DNA of 64,000 nucleotides from Gymnorhina tibicen (lineage: Eukaryota; Chordata; Aves; Passeriformes; Artamidae). The position numbers and the translations under genes are program-made. The notes below the pieces were generated by a model. That model was not told where the DNA came from. It did not search any database and saw nothing but the letters and a program-made list of their open reading frames with translations. Positions 1 to 14,000 of the stretch are shown here, one piece after another; the stretch's first letter is position 1; each line of letters opens with the position of its first letter. The stretch is taken from positions 682,001-746,000 of the forward strand of contig VXAZ01005697.1 in NCBI GenBank assembly GCA_013399875.1, read 5' to 3'.

Positions 1-1807
1 TGGATTTTTGCAAACTTCACAGAAATGCTTCTTAAAGAGAAATCTTCAATCCCTGTGCACCTGGAGTAACTGAGAGGCAGCGGTGTCTAAGACATATGCC
101 TGTGTCATCTGCTGGCATCTCAGTCCCCAGTGCTGCCACTCTCAAGGACAGGCTGTCATGACACTTCATGGCCTGGCTCCTGCCTGTGCCTTGCAAAGCC
201 CCAGATTAACTTTAGTGTAGCAACTGGTACTGTTTTATCGTGGGCTAGACTGCTTAGAGGTGGGAACTCATCCAGGTGTGGGGAGGTGACTAAAAGCAGT
301 GCCTGGGAGAGCATCCAGGGGAGACACCTCAAGATGAACTTGCATCTTTTCACTCCCTGAAACTGCCACTGGATGCCGAGCATCAGGTAGGCGTTTTCTG
401 TAGATTCACTGAGGGATGGTTTAGCAGATGCACAGAATTTGGGGGAGATATTAATGAAAAACAATGGTGAGATGCTATGGCAACGGAGCTGTTCTAACCT
501 TGATATTTTGAGAGGGAAATGCTACAGACTTCTTAGAAATGCACCTTGGAAATGTTGATGCCTTGGAGCATCAACAAAGCCTGAAAGGTGTTATAAAGTA
601 GCGGAAAGTCTTTTTAAGTGTTCTCAAGATCATTCTGTATTAGAGGTGAGTCTCCTGGTGTTGTTCTGTCCCAGTCAGTTCTCTGGCTGATGCAGTGGAC
701 AGCCTTTGGTCTTAGCCAGAGGCCAGCATGGAAGACCAGGATGTGATCTCTGTACCCGTCCTTGGTGAGGGTCTCTGAGGTTTGTACCCAAGTGTTATTG
801 ACATAGGAGTTTGGAGGGCCACTGCCAGGGCCACTTCTCAGGGCACTGCCTTGCATGGTCCCTGGGGGTCAGGCACCTCAGAGAGTCCCAGCACGTGAGG
901 CCTTTCTGGTGACCAGAGGCATCCAGCCCCCAGGAGAGTCCGTGAGGGCTTGTTGTGCTGGTGAGCAGCTGATGGAAGAGGGGCCAAAAAGAGTGCTTTG
1001 TTCTGGACCACAGGATATGTTTGGAGTCTCCACCAGGCATAAAATGTGTGGGGTTACCACACCACATGTGACTGCATCTGCTGGTGACGCTTAACCTAAG
1101 AAAAGCACACCCTGAGCCCCCCAATAAGCAGTGTTTACTGCAGTGCCTAGAGCATAGCGTTTATAATACAGACTCAGATTTTAAGGGATTTGGATTTCTA
1201 GCTCATTTCAGTGAAAGCTTTTGTTATCTTTCATGGAAATTGATTGCTTACCAGTAAAATCCATGCAGTTTATTGTTACAATTTAATAGGGTTTGCCTGT
1301 GAAAACAGATGTGAAAAAGCCCTTAAATAGCTACATGCCCTGCCAGCATGCATCATTCACTGCCTGACTCAGTAGATATCTTCTCAAAGGAAAGATGTGG
1401 ATAAAATTGAAATTAGCAGAAATGCTTTGCAAGGAATCCTAGGAAAGGTATGATGAGCTCCCAAAGTGTTTCACAGGTGTAGACCTTTCTGCAGGTGTAG
1501 GTCTTGCTGCAAAATCTGGGTGTAGCACAGTAGTCAAGAATTCCCACTTCAACTCCTTCCCACCACTATGGTTTTCTTGACACTACCCTGAAAACGGGAG
1601 CAGTGTAGCCTTCTCTGGCATGAGGGAGAGACCTTCAGGCCACAATGATTTCTTCACTCTTCCCTGGGTCTAGGAATCCAAAGGCTGTTTTGGTTGAGTG
1701 TAAACCCACAATTCTATAAGAAGATTCATGTTCATACATTAATGTGATTTTTAAGTAACTGGGTGGGGGATGATAACTTAAATTAGATCTTAGCTTTGTT
1801 TGACTTA

Positions 1808-1836
1808 CTGCTGCTGCTGCTGGGTTGCTGCTGCTG
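1808..1836 (+). repeat. Interrupted CTG trinucleotide repeat
   Basis: Five CTG units (1808-1822) and three more (1828-1836) are separated by GGGTT. The tract reads CAG on the minus strand. It lies in the 3' flank of ANKRD33B, outside any supported coding sequence. Confidence 0.85.
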
Positions 1837-4800
1837 CCTCTCCCTCCTCTTTTTCCCTGCCCTGGGTTCATTTAAATTCCCTCTAAGTGTCATTCTTGGA
1901 TGTGTCTTCTCAGCTGGCACAAGGCTTTCGGAAGAACCCAGCAAATGGGAAATGGCAACACAGGGATTTAATGGCATTTAAACTGCACGGACCTGACTTT
2001 TGCTTTCATAACTTCATAAATCTCTTAAATAGCCCACTGGAATCTTCAAAAGCTGGAACTCTTCAGAAAAGTAGGGCATGATGGTGGTATATGATGCAAA
2101 ACTTTCTTAGTCTTGCATTTTAGGCTAAGCTTTCCATGTGCTTTTAGCTGTACAGCAAATATTCATTTACCTAAGGAAACCACTTAGTGGGAAAAACAGG
2201 CCAAGGACACTCTAAGCTTCCTGTTACTCAGAGGGAAGTATAGTTTTTAAATGTGTTTTGAAGGAGGATACCTCTAATGTTATAAATCTGTACTTCAGGG
2301 AATGCATGAGCACTCTTGCCCTTCAGAAGCTGTATGGGCTCAGCCACTCTCCAGCCGTGAGCAGCAGATGATCTGTGTCCTGGATGCGTCCGGCCTCACC
2401 ATCACTGACATCTGAAGACTGCCACTGGGATTGCCACAGGCTCCACTCCGGCCCTTGTTGTCCCAGCTGCCTCTGCCATCTCTCAAGAACTTTGTGTGGT
2501 TTTCCAAAGCCAAGAGATGACACGTTCTCTGTTTGCTTGACTGACATAGTTTTCATTACGTGGTTTTGTATCTGTGGATTTTCCCATCAATCCTTTTCCC
2601 TGATTACCTGATAACCAAGAGCTGACCTTACGAATTAACTTGGGATTTAGGAAAATATTTCTCTTCAGTTGAGGGGTAAACTGAGGCACACAGGAGATAA
2701 GCAAGTCTGACTGGAACAAGTCCTGCACTTGATCCAACACATGCCAACACAGGAATAGCTGCATCTTTGATGCTTCTGGAAATACCCAGATGGTGAGCTT
2801 GGCTTTAACCTGTTTTCTTCCCTCAGTGTTTTCTTCAGCCATATCCCTCTGTGGTGGTGGATTTCCTTCTTTCATTCAACCTCATATGCTCTTTACTTTG
2901 GTCATATTTGAGTTGACTGGTGTACAACACTCAGCTCCTCACAATGGTCTAATTTTATTGCTTTTCCAATTTAAGTAATTCTTGCCCTGAGGAAATGCCA
3001 TTCAATGCCCTAAAAGAAGAGGAGTGACCCATATAACCTGGGATGATGGGCTTAGGAGAGAAAGAGCCAGAACCATAGTCTATCATATTTGTAGAATCTT
3101 CCTACCATGTTTATAGTTTTTATGCTTTTTGTTTAATTTGGCACATTCTGAAGCTGGGATTCTTTTCTAGGGATTAAAAATAGCTACAGTTATGAATGTG
3201 ATCTGCACCTGGCAATTGAAGAACACACCTGGAGATAAAGAAGGAAGAGAGGTCTCTGGACAAGCCCTAAGTTTAGAGTCTGGGAGGTGGGCTGGCTATC
3301 TGCAGTACATGGTTAGATCCCACGGCTGGCTTCTGTACAAGCTGTGTTTTGTAGGAGGCGGCCTTGGGAGACCTGCAGACAGGGAATTACTATAATGCAG
3401 CCTGGATGTCATGAAAGCATGGATTAATATTTCATCTTCTGCCTCTGACTGTTGTCAGGCTCACTTTGTTCCTGAGCAGGGGCTGCGATCCTCAAAAGAC
3501 AGTGTTGAATTAAAGATTAAGCCAGTGTTTTACTTGATGGAAAGAGAGCAGTTCTCTGTGGAGGATGGTGACAATGCAGCTCTTACCCAGCGCTGCATGT
3601 GGGGCTTTAGAGTCTCCCAAATCCAAATGACAGAGCAAAGCTGCACCCTGGTGCTGGGGATGGTGTGAAGGGAAGGATCCCTGGCAGCTGTAAGCCATAT
3701 TAATGAAAGTGACACTGGTAATTAGCCGAAGGTGAGCAAGAGGCACTGAGTGGCTCCAGGAGATGCCATTGACTGCTGTGTGTGAGAGAGCTCATCAACG
3801 ACGAGCTGTAAAAGGGAAACAAGTACCTGCTTGGAAAAATGGAAGCTGCAAGGAAACCAGCGTGGGTTGGCAGAGACCCCGGGTCAGAGCCTTCCCCCAG
3901 GTCAGGGATGTGGCAGGGCAGCCCCCTTTGCTGGAAACAACTCACTTAAGTTGCCACAGCTCTCTGCGTGGAAACTGATTTCAGGTTGAATGATTTATAT
4001 CGCTTTAATCACGGTTCTGATTGGTTAAGTCAAGTGAATATCAGCCTGATTAACACCAGCCCAAGAGAGACTGTGCACATCAGCTTAACTTTTCAGTTAA
4101 AACAGCTCAATTGGGTTTTTTTGGTGTTGTTTTTAAATACAGACCAGACCTCACCATGATACCTGGCTATCTCTTCTTTGGACAGCTGGCACTCAAGCTT
4201 TTTCCTTGGCTTTCTCTGAGCACAGTATCCTGGTCAGTCATGCAAATCTTGAGACAGCTGAGGGTATTTAAGGCTCATAAGTGGGCAAATTGATGGGCAA
4301 GGGATTACCCTAGAATGTGGAGGATGCTGTTTGAGCACACAACCAAAAGCAGTGCCCTTCGGTCACCGTGATCGAGATGGCCACTGTCACACAGCAACGC
4401 CTGGTTCTTGTAGCTCAGCCCCTTGGTACCTGACAGTTTCTCCTAGCAAAGAGCAGGTGCAGATCTTATGAGGGCTGGAAAACCTTCAGAAGCCTAAAAA
4501 AGCTCTTGCAGAAGAGCTGGGAAACCACAGGTGAACACTGCTCATTGTGCCTGTGAACATTAAAAAAAAGGATAATGCAGTCAATCATGTGAAGAATAAA
4601 CCCTACATTTTTCAAAAGCCACAGGTGAGAAACTGATAATGTAAAATACCCACAAAGGATGTTTTTATGAACATGTTAGTGGAATTTCTGTTTGCTAAAC
4701 AACTTTTTGAGACCAAAACAAAGAAAAATTAGTTTAATATGGCTGGTCTGTTCAGTTCTATTGTTCACCAAACAAATATTTTATTTCACTCATATGAATA

Positions 4801-6025
4801 TACTTCAGGAGGCTGCAACTGCAGCTTTTTGAAAATGATACCAAGCGGTCAAAGACCACATTTCCCTTGCACAGAAGTTAGGTAAATGCTGCGTGACAAC
4901 TATTCCACTACACTTCCCTGGGAAAGCAGCCAAGCTCATTATACAGCATGTCTGCTTTCAGTACAACTATGTTTGTACGTTCTTTTGAAACACTACTTCA
5001 CCTTGGTTTGGAACAGAACTTTTAGTGGGGCCATTACTTAAATTTCTCACTTACTTATTGATTTGTGTCCCATTAGCACTCTCACACACTAACGCAGAAC
5101 ATCCCCACACTACTGGCTTCAGCAAAAAGCTGGCTTCAGCAGAGTGGCAGCAAACACAAGGAAATCTTAACTCCCTGCTGCTGCGTGTGGTGTGAAAGTA
5201 AATATTTTATCACCTTTGTCAGCAGAAAGCTCTGTGCCGAGACTCAGGAAGCACCTTTGGTGGTTAGCACCGCTCTGAGCCGACTTCAGTTACTATGGCA
5301 CCAAGAGTAAAAATCCCATTGGCACCCATGCGCACCTGCGCACACACGGAGCAGAGATGTTCCAGCAGCTCCTGTGCCCCTTTCCTGATCCACATTTACA
5401 GGAGCTCACTGCTCCATCAGCGCCTTGTGAGAAACCACTGAATGCATCCAGGATGGCACCCGCGACACAGATTTTGCACATCTGCCTCTGGAGGGTTTCT
5501 GTTCATTTTTTATCTTTTTGGGAGGAAGGGCTTGGGCAAAGTAGCAAACTGTCATTCATGTGGGAAGCTGCTGCAATGGGAAGGGGAAAATGAACCACCT
5601 GAACCCATTTTCCTAACCTTTTGTTTCCCTGAGAGAGGACTGAAACAGCAGCATTTGGCCCACTAATTATCCACAAACCTGTGTACAGTTTTATAGATAG
5701 AAAAGCATGCTACAGCCATTGTAAATACAAATGTGCCAAGAGAAGGGGAAAATTTAAACCTGACTAGGCAAAATTAATGTGCATAATAACTTTAAGTATC
5801 TGGTGAAGTACAATTTTCACATAATCCCCTGCCTCTTCCCATGCAAGTGCTCCATAGTGTTTAGTGAAAAGGCAGCTGGTCTGTTTTTCTTTTGCAGCCT
5901 CCATAATATACCCCGAATGATTTGTTCCTCTTACAGAACAATTATTTAATACTGGCTTTTTGAGACATGGTCATCATTAACATATATAAGTGTTCCACAT
6001 TATCACTAGGAGGTAAGAGGCTTTT

Positions 6026-6116
6026 CATATGTATGTGTTAATAATATATGTTAAAAATTTTGTAAATATGTATGTATATATGTTTTATATATGTATCTCA
6101 TTATTATCTTATATAT
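6026..6116. repeat. AT-rich, TATG/TATA low-complexity tract
   Basis: The stretch is dominated by ATATGTATG and TATATATG units with almost no G or C runs. It looks like a degenerate dinucleotide or tetranucleotide microsatellite in noncoding flank. Confidence 0.6.
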
Positions 6117-9100
6117 GAATGATGCTTATGTGTGACTCTGTTACCAGTATGTAGTTTTACAGGTATTGTTTACGGTAATACCATGCATAATTAAAATAAA
6201 TTAATTATATAGGTGTTTTCTAGGTGGGGACCTGATTTGGAGCATCCAGTTTGCCAAGTCTGGGATATCCTTCTTTAGCATATTTAGCATTATAAAGCAC
6301 ATCTCAGTCTCAGCTTGGATTTGGCTGATACCATTTATACTTCCCAGTGGTCAACAGTTCCACAGCCAAAGCAAAAAGGGTTCCAAGTTCATGAATTTTT
6401 TCCATAAATGCTATATTTAGCTGTACATAGGAATTCTCCAGATAGAAGAAAATTCCTGCTCTCCAAAACAAGATGAGCTGGCCCTTCTCATTTTCCAGGC
6501 TTCTTTTCTAACACTGCGACAGCCTGTGATACCTTTGGAGGTATCTATGAATACTTTTTTTCCTTACTTGGATGATACCCAGCACAGTGGCTTGTATTGG
6601 GTGATGGGGAAGATGGTGCCTTCTGGGAGGAAGGCTACTGGGTACCCCCATGTTGGAGCTCTTCCTCACCAGGGATGAGACCACAATATAATCTTAGAGA
6701 ATGTTGGGAAGCAGCTGGACTTTCACCTTCCACTGTCACTGTATTAAATCCCTGTTAGTACAGTTACTGCAGAATTAAGTCAGCAGAATTAGGTCAGCTC
6801 ATGGGGCTGGGAGCTTCCTGGGAGCATTGTGGTGAGATGTTCCCAGGGTACTGAGACAAGCAATGGCTGTGACGGCAGACACGGCCCCTGCTCCAGCTAC
6901 AACACTCTGGAACATTCTTCCCACCACTGTGCCAGACTGCAGCCTGGCACTGAAGGCAGGTAGAAAACCTTTCTCTGCCCTAGGAGTAAATGTCCCTTTT
7001 CCCTCTGAGGAGCATCCTTCTGCAGCGGCACCTCTGCCTTCCCTCAGGGGTTCCAGCTGCCAGGAGGTGCTGCCAAGGGCTTGCTTGCTCTTTTTTACGA
7101 GGTAAACTGTGCTGCTTGAGTGACCAGGAGCAACCTGAAGTGCAGCAGTATTGCCTGGGATTTCACAGTTATGGGTCTCTCGGGAAAAAAAAATCCACAA
7201 CAAAACACAGATCAAACCACTCTCTTTGTGCTGAAACCCAACAGAAATCAAATCCTCCTCGGCAGCAGCAGCTCAAGGGGGCAGACAGCTGAAAGCAAGC
7301 CAGGTGTGCCTCCTCCTCCTCCACTCTGGTCCCTTTGCCACAGGTTTCAGGAAGTGTTTTGTGGGAGCTTTGCCCACTACAGCCTTCAGACAGGCAAGAT
7401 AAACAGCAAGTGAAGGGCGCAACCTTTAGGGTAAGGACAGTGATGAAGAGGAGAAGACAGCTGGGGAGCAGTGAGGCAGCAGGGGAGGAAGACACTGAGG
7501 ACACAGACACCTGTGGCCTGCACTTCCAAAACTAGCAAGTGCAAAGCTTTACAGAGATGCCCAAAATGGATGCAAGGATACTGGGAGACCACCAGCTTGC
7601 AGCAGAGCAACACGGACACAGGCCAGCAAAGCAATGACTTCTCTCTCCAGCAAGATGACCAGCCAAAACCTGATGGGGAACAAATGTAGCCATTTTCCTT
7701 CACTCCCAGGGAAAAAATTCACAGGGAGTGGAACTTAACCCACAATAACTCCTTCCAGGGAAACCAAACTGCTTTCAGGTGGTGCTGATGAGGCCTTTGG
7801 TGAAAATGATCTACTGGAAAGTCAAAGGCAGCATCCCCAAACCCCTATGAAGAATGAGGGTGCCAAGTAAGTTTAACAGCTTGTGCCTCTTTTAATGGAA
7901 ATAACACATTTATGCACATAAACACAGTAAAGTACAAAGGATTAGAAAATAGGCTTAATTTCCAACCCCTAATTCTAACATACTGTACGTTAATCCCTGA
8001 GAGCGCCTGTCAATTGTCGGTCTCTTGCAGGTGGCACTGAAAGTGCAAATTCAAGTGCTCAGCTGCAGCACAGGTTGCTTTTCAGATACCAAATCTCAGC
8101 GCTAAATCTTCAAAACCCTGGGTTGGCAGTAAACAAAAATTAACAGTTAAACCATTCAATCCAGTGTACCAATTTGAAATCTATCCTGATACCTTTGCCA
8201 CAGACAGCTAAAAGGTTGTCTTCCTGCTTTCCAAAGAAATGAGTTCAGCTTGTATTCTGGTCACCCCAAAGCCTTTACAGAATTGGTGCCTATGAAGTGC
8301 ACAGCACTGATGCACTTGCGGATTAAAATCCTCTTTGTATTCCCAGGACTGGGCAGGTGTATTGGCAGGTGCATATTCCTCCAGCTCTGACCTAGGAGGC
8401 TACCTGGCAATGCAGTCTGGCCAGCACAGAAGTACAAAGAACAGGCTGTGTGGAAAAATCCTTGTTTCACACATCTGTCCTAACCTCTGTCAGGCCCCGG
8501 AGAGGGGAGCTCGCAGTGCTGATCTGGGCACTGGTTTTTAATCAGCTGAATTCATTTCTCCCACGACATGCACAGTTTCATTACAAATTCAGTGAGACTG
8601 TGGCCAGCCTCCGTGCTGTGGGACTAAAGGATGGAAAAGTTTTCCCTCTCTTTAATTGAGGGAAGAAGCTGGTGACAGCAGCAGCTGGGGTGTGCCTGGG
8701 CTCCAGTACAGCAAAACCTTCAGGAGGACACACTGCAGCACATTTCAGATGAAATGTGTGCAAAGCCTGAGCGAAACCTTACCCTGAACATGTGCTCTAT
8801 GCTGCTTGCATTGGACCTCTTCTTCTATGAGTGTGGTCTTCAGCAAGCACCAAGTTTACAGCCCTTCCTTATGAGAATTTGCCAGGGCTTGGCTTGCTGT
8901 TTAGGCTGACTGCTGGTACAACCAGAGGAAGCCTTAACGTGGAGCACAGGAACCTGCAGCAACCCGTGGGAACTGCCACTTGGAGATGCACTTACGTACT
9001 AGGGAAGGTTTTCTCCCAGTGCTGAGACAGAGGGGTGAGGTACTGCCCTCTTCGGGCACGCAGAGGTGTAGTACCAAAGCCTACGGTGACATCTGGCCAC

Positions 9101-10159
9101 ATCAGTGGCTGAGCTGCCTGGTACTGCATCTCTGACTGGGTATTCGCAGCGTGTAGCTGCGCTTGACACCTGGGAAAGCTGCATAATATTCTTGTCCTGG
9201 CTATAATCTGGAAAGGTTTACAATAAACCTGGTGATTTTTTTAAAAAGAAACTTAAATATCAACCTAAAAAGAATATCGACTGTGCTTCACCATCTCCCT
9301 TATTTCACAGTTAAAAGCAATGACGAAAAATTCCCTGAGACTAAAGAGGAGACAACAGATAATGGATAAAGGGAAATCTAGTGGGGGAGGCAAATCTTAG
9401 GTGATGGTGGCAATCAAAAATTATCTCAGCTTCTCTGTTTCTTCAAAGAAATCAGTCCCTGCACCTGATTTATACTTGCAGAAGATGTGAATACCTCAAC
9501 TGCAGAGATATTTCATAGTAAGCCCTTTTTAGATTCAACAGAGCAAACAGTAGCATTAAGAACTGCATCCATACAGACTGTGTAGACCTGTAGAGTTTAA
9601 TACCTGTACTTAAAACCTATTCACTGGAATGGAAATAAAGTGCTTAGTATATCCAAAACAATTGTAGACCTGGATTTTCACTGCCAACCAACACTGTGGT
9701 AAATTTTAAACTTTTAATTATTACTATAAACCTTTGCAGTATGTCTACCTAAGGAAGGAGAGGGAGGAATGTCTAGTGTCAAAAACACAGCTCCTTAATT
9801 TTGTCCATTACCAAATGCACAAACACAAAATACGATCCTTTCACACATGTTTTTCAAGCTGTTTCTCAGTCATTCACGAGGAGCTGGAAAAACAGGAATC
9901 CACAAGAGGACTGCACCACTTGGAACTTCCCGTCAACAGCAGACAGGTAAACTTAGTAAGTCTTCCACCTCAAAATACCTTCCTGCTCCACCATCAGACA
10001 TGCTGTGTCACAGCCCTTGCTGTATTTCTGCTCCTTAAAGGCCATGACTCAATATTCCAGCTCCATGAGCAGTGGGCATGCACGAAGGCATTCAGTCTGT
10101 TACCTTGCTAGGTTAACAAGACTAGCGGCTCAAGAACCTTCTCAGCAGCTGCCTTTAAA

Positions 10160-11010
10160 TCAGGTCCTGCTTTGGGCAGGAGACACCTGCCTTGGCTTTT
10201 GAGCCTCTGCTGCTCTATTCTTCTCCTGTTCCTCTGCCTTCCTCCTCTCCTCTTTTAGCTCCTTGTATCTCCATTTGGGAATCTGCAGATAGGGGTCATC
10301 CTTTGCACTGCTCCTCCTTCTGGCCTTTTCTGGCTGGAAGGTGGGTGGGGGAGCCTTGCTGACACGGACTTTGGGGATGACAAATCCTGGCCGGACGCTG
10401 CTCCGTCGAAGCAGGTGGAGCGGCAGGAGGCTTGCTTTCCTCGTGGCTACTGCGTTCACTTGGGACATTGCCATGCTGATGGGCTGCAGGCTGGCTCGAC
10501 GCTCCTTCTTCTTGGGGATCACTGTGACTTTGGAGTTCTGAAAGAGCTTCTCATAGCTGCTAATGTGATCTTTGTCTTGAGATCGGATCTCCTCTGCTCT
10601 CTGCTTCCTAAGGATTTCCTGGACTGCCAGTCTGCGTTTCCCCACACAAGGTGGGCTGCCTGGGCACACAGTCCGGCACGCCAGAGCAATGAAGGGACTT
10701 CCCAAGCTTGTTGTAGCCTTCACCATGTGGTCAAGGACCCCATCCTCTTCTGGGCCATAGAAAGACCGGAATGGGACAGCTGCCCTTACGCACTCAGAAA
10801 TCTTCTGCAAACAGCTCTTTGGCTCTGCAGCCTTGGCAAGGAGTTCCTTCATTTTTGGCCATTCTGGTTTATATTGATCAGAAAACTGTTCTGCGCAGGG
10901 CCTGTCCATCAGCTTCTGCATGACCAAGGCAGACTCTGATCTTCCTGTGAAACGAGCCCATTCCCATGAAGTCAGTCCACGGCTTGGGTCAGTTGCATGA
11001 ACATTTGCCC
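10160..11010 (-). CDS. ANKRD33B: ANKRD33B terminal coding exon 4 (residues 236-518) and stop
   Basis: The acceptor follows a strong pyrimidine tract (TTTTTTTTTGAG) immediately above 11010, and the TGA stop is at 10162-10160. The exon is 851 bp. It completes ankyrin repeat 3 (GANVHATDP) and a degenerate fourth repeat ([20 protein letters not shown]), then encodes the whole C-terminal region: a Cys-containing linker ([10 protein letters not shown]), the conserved [24 protein letters not shown], a Lys/Arg-rich segment, [57 protein letters not shown] and a short basic tail. The last part is a charged, probably helical or coiled-coil stretch. Long ORFs on the plus strand over this exon are shadows. 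Confidence 0.96.
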
Positions 11011-14000
11011 CTCAAAAAAAAAGAAAAACAATTAGTGTTAATTAATTTAACCACCCACACTCTTGTTGCTGTGATCAGAGGTGAGTCAGGCAGATCCCTG
11101 CAAGAAAATGTAACACAAAATACACAAGAATATTTGTGTCAAAATAAACATGCAATTAAGGACAGATCAGATTCCTGACTTTCTGAACTCCTTATTTATT
11201 TAAAACAAGGTAAAAGACATTAAGACTTATTTGTGAAATTCTTTAAAAATTAAAAATAATGAAATAATGAATTTCACCTGCATTTAATCTAGACTGCCAT
11301 TTTAATATCCATTCACTTGAGCTCACAAGAGAAGAGTTACAGATATGGAAAGAAACAATTCTCTGCACAAAAATCCTTCCCCATTTAGAATAGTGAACTT
11401 TGTACCAGTCACTGCCACTTGGAAGAAAGATCTTAATCTAATGATGGCAAGTTCCATGAAAATATCCACTCACTGCTCACTAGGGGTAAAAACAGCAAAT
11501 AAAATATAATGAATTTCTAAAAAAGCATTAAAATGGAAAAAAATAGAAAGTAAAAAAAGGGGAAATAGACAAAACAACAAATGTGCAATTCATGCTCTCT
11601 TACATCTAAAAGGACCCCACAGAATTAGGAAATGTTGAGAGAATGGTAACAAGGGTGATCAAATGTAAGGAAAGTTTCCATAAAAGTCAGAGAGTGGATA
11701 AGGGGTGAGATGGACTTTCAGGGTGAGCCCAGAGCAGCTGTTCTCATCTACTTGAGATTACCAGCCCTATGGAAATGAAGTAATTGTTAGCCAAAACACT
11801 CTGTTCTTGCCAAGTGGACCAGCCATAAGAGGCAGCTGGGATACAGGCTACACAGCAGAGGCTTAGACATTTGAAGTGTTCTGTCCTGGAAGTAAATTAT
11901 TTCTAGTGGCCTATCCTCCTCCCATTCCCAGTTTATGATCTTTATCTCTCCAATTCTGATGTCTGTCCCCATCACCATTCTTTTTTTTTTTCATATGTTT
12001 CTGCATCCTTTTCCATCTTTCCATTCCTTTTGATCTCTCCATCTTCCTATAAGACCCCACACGTTGGCTTTTGCCCTTGTTCTTCACTCTTTTGTTTTCA
12101 AGTGGAGTTAGACTCCTCCTCCAGGGCACTTGGATGCTTGAAGAGAGGATACAAGAGTAACAGGAGAAGCAGGCATTCTAGTCTGCTCTATGGTTTCCTT
12201 TACAACTTCTTTAGTACCATATCCACATTCCCTGGCAACCAGAAAATTGCAGGGAAGTCCTCCCATGATATTAGGGTGGGACTGTGGGCATTTGTCATTG
12301 AGGGTGGCATGTGCCCAGCCCTGCTCACAGAGAAGACCTCTGTGAAGGACAGAGGAAGCTCAATTCAGAGTGCACCTGTGGAATAATTGCTGCAGAACAA
12401 TGAGCAGCAGCAAGTGGTTTTGGAAGCTGAAGTTAGCAGGACACTGTTGCAAATACCCAACAGATTACAGCTGGTGAGTGCTGAAGGATACAAAAGAGCT
12501 GTCCAAAAACTGAGCTTGATGGCACCAATTAAAAAGAATCTCAGAGATGTGTCAAGGACTTGACAACTGGCAGCATATCCTGTGCTTTGCATCCAGGTGA
12601 TCCTGGGCACACCACCTGGGCACACACATCTTGATGTTTTACAGTATATGGGTATGAAGGTGAACGAATGAAATCAATAGCAGAATGAGTGAATACTCTC
12701 TGGTGTCAGGCAGACAAGTTCTTAAGCTGAAAATCCTTTGTTTTATATTCTGCCTTTGAACTTCGACTGCTCTCAGAGGGAGCTTTGCACATTCCAGTCT
12801 GCAGACTGTTCAGCAGGTCTGCACTACATTCCCTGCGACACGCACGGGCACTTTGCCCAGCTGCCTTCAACATACTGAGCTCTGCAACATTCAGTCATGG
12901 TTTACTCATATCCCTGGCCCTGCAGATAATTTCTGGGTTTCTTGAAAGAGTTTAAAGCTGGGATACAAAGAACATTTGATTTATTGAAGGGCTTCTTTAC
13001 CAGACAAAGGACCATTTTCAAACAGCCAACGCAAAACTGACCTACACAGATCTTGTAACAAAAGTGACAGTCTGTGCCATTGCTTTGCAAGAAGGCAATG
13101 TCTGGAGACCCGAGGAAAAGGCCAGAGAATACCATGATAATTTTTTTTAGGGTGGATTATCTTGGAGACAGCATTTAAAACTAGAATAAGGAGGACTTGA
13201 TATAAGGAAAAGCAACCACAAACCAGTTTGTGATGGGTTCAGTATAACCTTTCCCACAAAGGATGTTTTGCCATTACCGAAAAATAAAGGGAAAAAAGAG
13301 AGCACGGGGAAAGTGATAAAAACCTCAGTTTTAACTCTGTTAAGTTAATTCCTAAGTCTCTGAGAAAATCCCTAAAGAGAGGATGCTGGAGACACAGATC
13401 AAGAATGGATGTGGAGGAGATAACCTAAGCAAAATTGCTGATCACAGTTTAAGAGTAATTTAAGTTTGTAGAAAGGACCACCTGCTTCACTAACCTGTTT
13501 TTGAACCTCCCTACCCAAGCTTCCTACCTTTGAATCTCTCCCATCTCAGGCTAGCCTCTTTCCCTGGTCCCTTCTTAACACTTGCCTGGATCTGAGCCCC
13601 TTTCCACAAGAGCTGACTGTGACTGTGGCAAACTGTGTGGAAGTTGTTTCCTTGGTACACATAACAGGCAAGGAATTAATACAGGAAGAACAGCAGCTAA
13701 AGGAATTGTCTTCAAATACAAAATTTAATTCTCAGCTTGTGAACAAGCAAGAGTATAGACAGCTGCTTACCACTACCTTCAAGAAAAAGACGTTCCAGTT
13801 CTGATATGGTGCAGCTGTGAGACCATGGAGCAGAGTAGTTCCAAAAGAACAGAGTGAGAAAGTGCTGACTGGGGGCTCCCCACCTTTGCTTGGGGGCTGC
13901 ACTCAGCTCAGGTCCTTGTCTGGGCTGTGCGTGTGCCTGGCCATGTGCCCTGCTGGTTTGGACCCTGACCCACAGAGTTAATTTCGTGTCTGACCTCAGA

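Larger units (their letters stand above)
1..10159. other. 3' flank of ANKRD33B, including its probable 3' UTR; no second gene recognised
   Basis: No ORF here looks like a known protein, and none joins to others by plausible splice sites. The ANKRD33B 3' UTR must begin at 10159 and run to lower coordinates. Possible minus-strand poly(A) signals are an ATTAAA at 9718-9713, about 440 bases past the stop, and an AATAAA at 4785-4780, about 5.4 kb past it. The sequence alone cannot choose between them. By synteny knowledge in amniotes DAP lies on this side in convergent orientation, but no DAP coding exon was recognised here. The stretch contains simple repeats only, such as the CTG run near 1.8 kb and an AT-rich patch near 6.05 kb. 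Confidence 0.55.

Noticed and set aside
6799..7251. 150-residue minus-strand ORF in the 3' flank
   Set aside because: Composition is that of random translated noncoding DNA, with overlapping ORFs of similar size on the other strand and no recognisable domain.
10415..10939. 174-residue plus-strand ORF across 10.4-10.9 kb
   Set aside because: It lies antisense to ANKRD33B exon 4, whose minus-strand protein is clearly conserved. The plus-strand translation resembles nothing.
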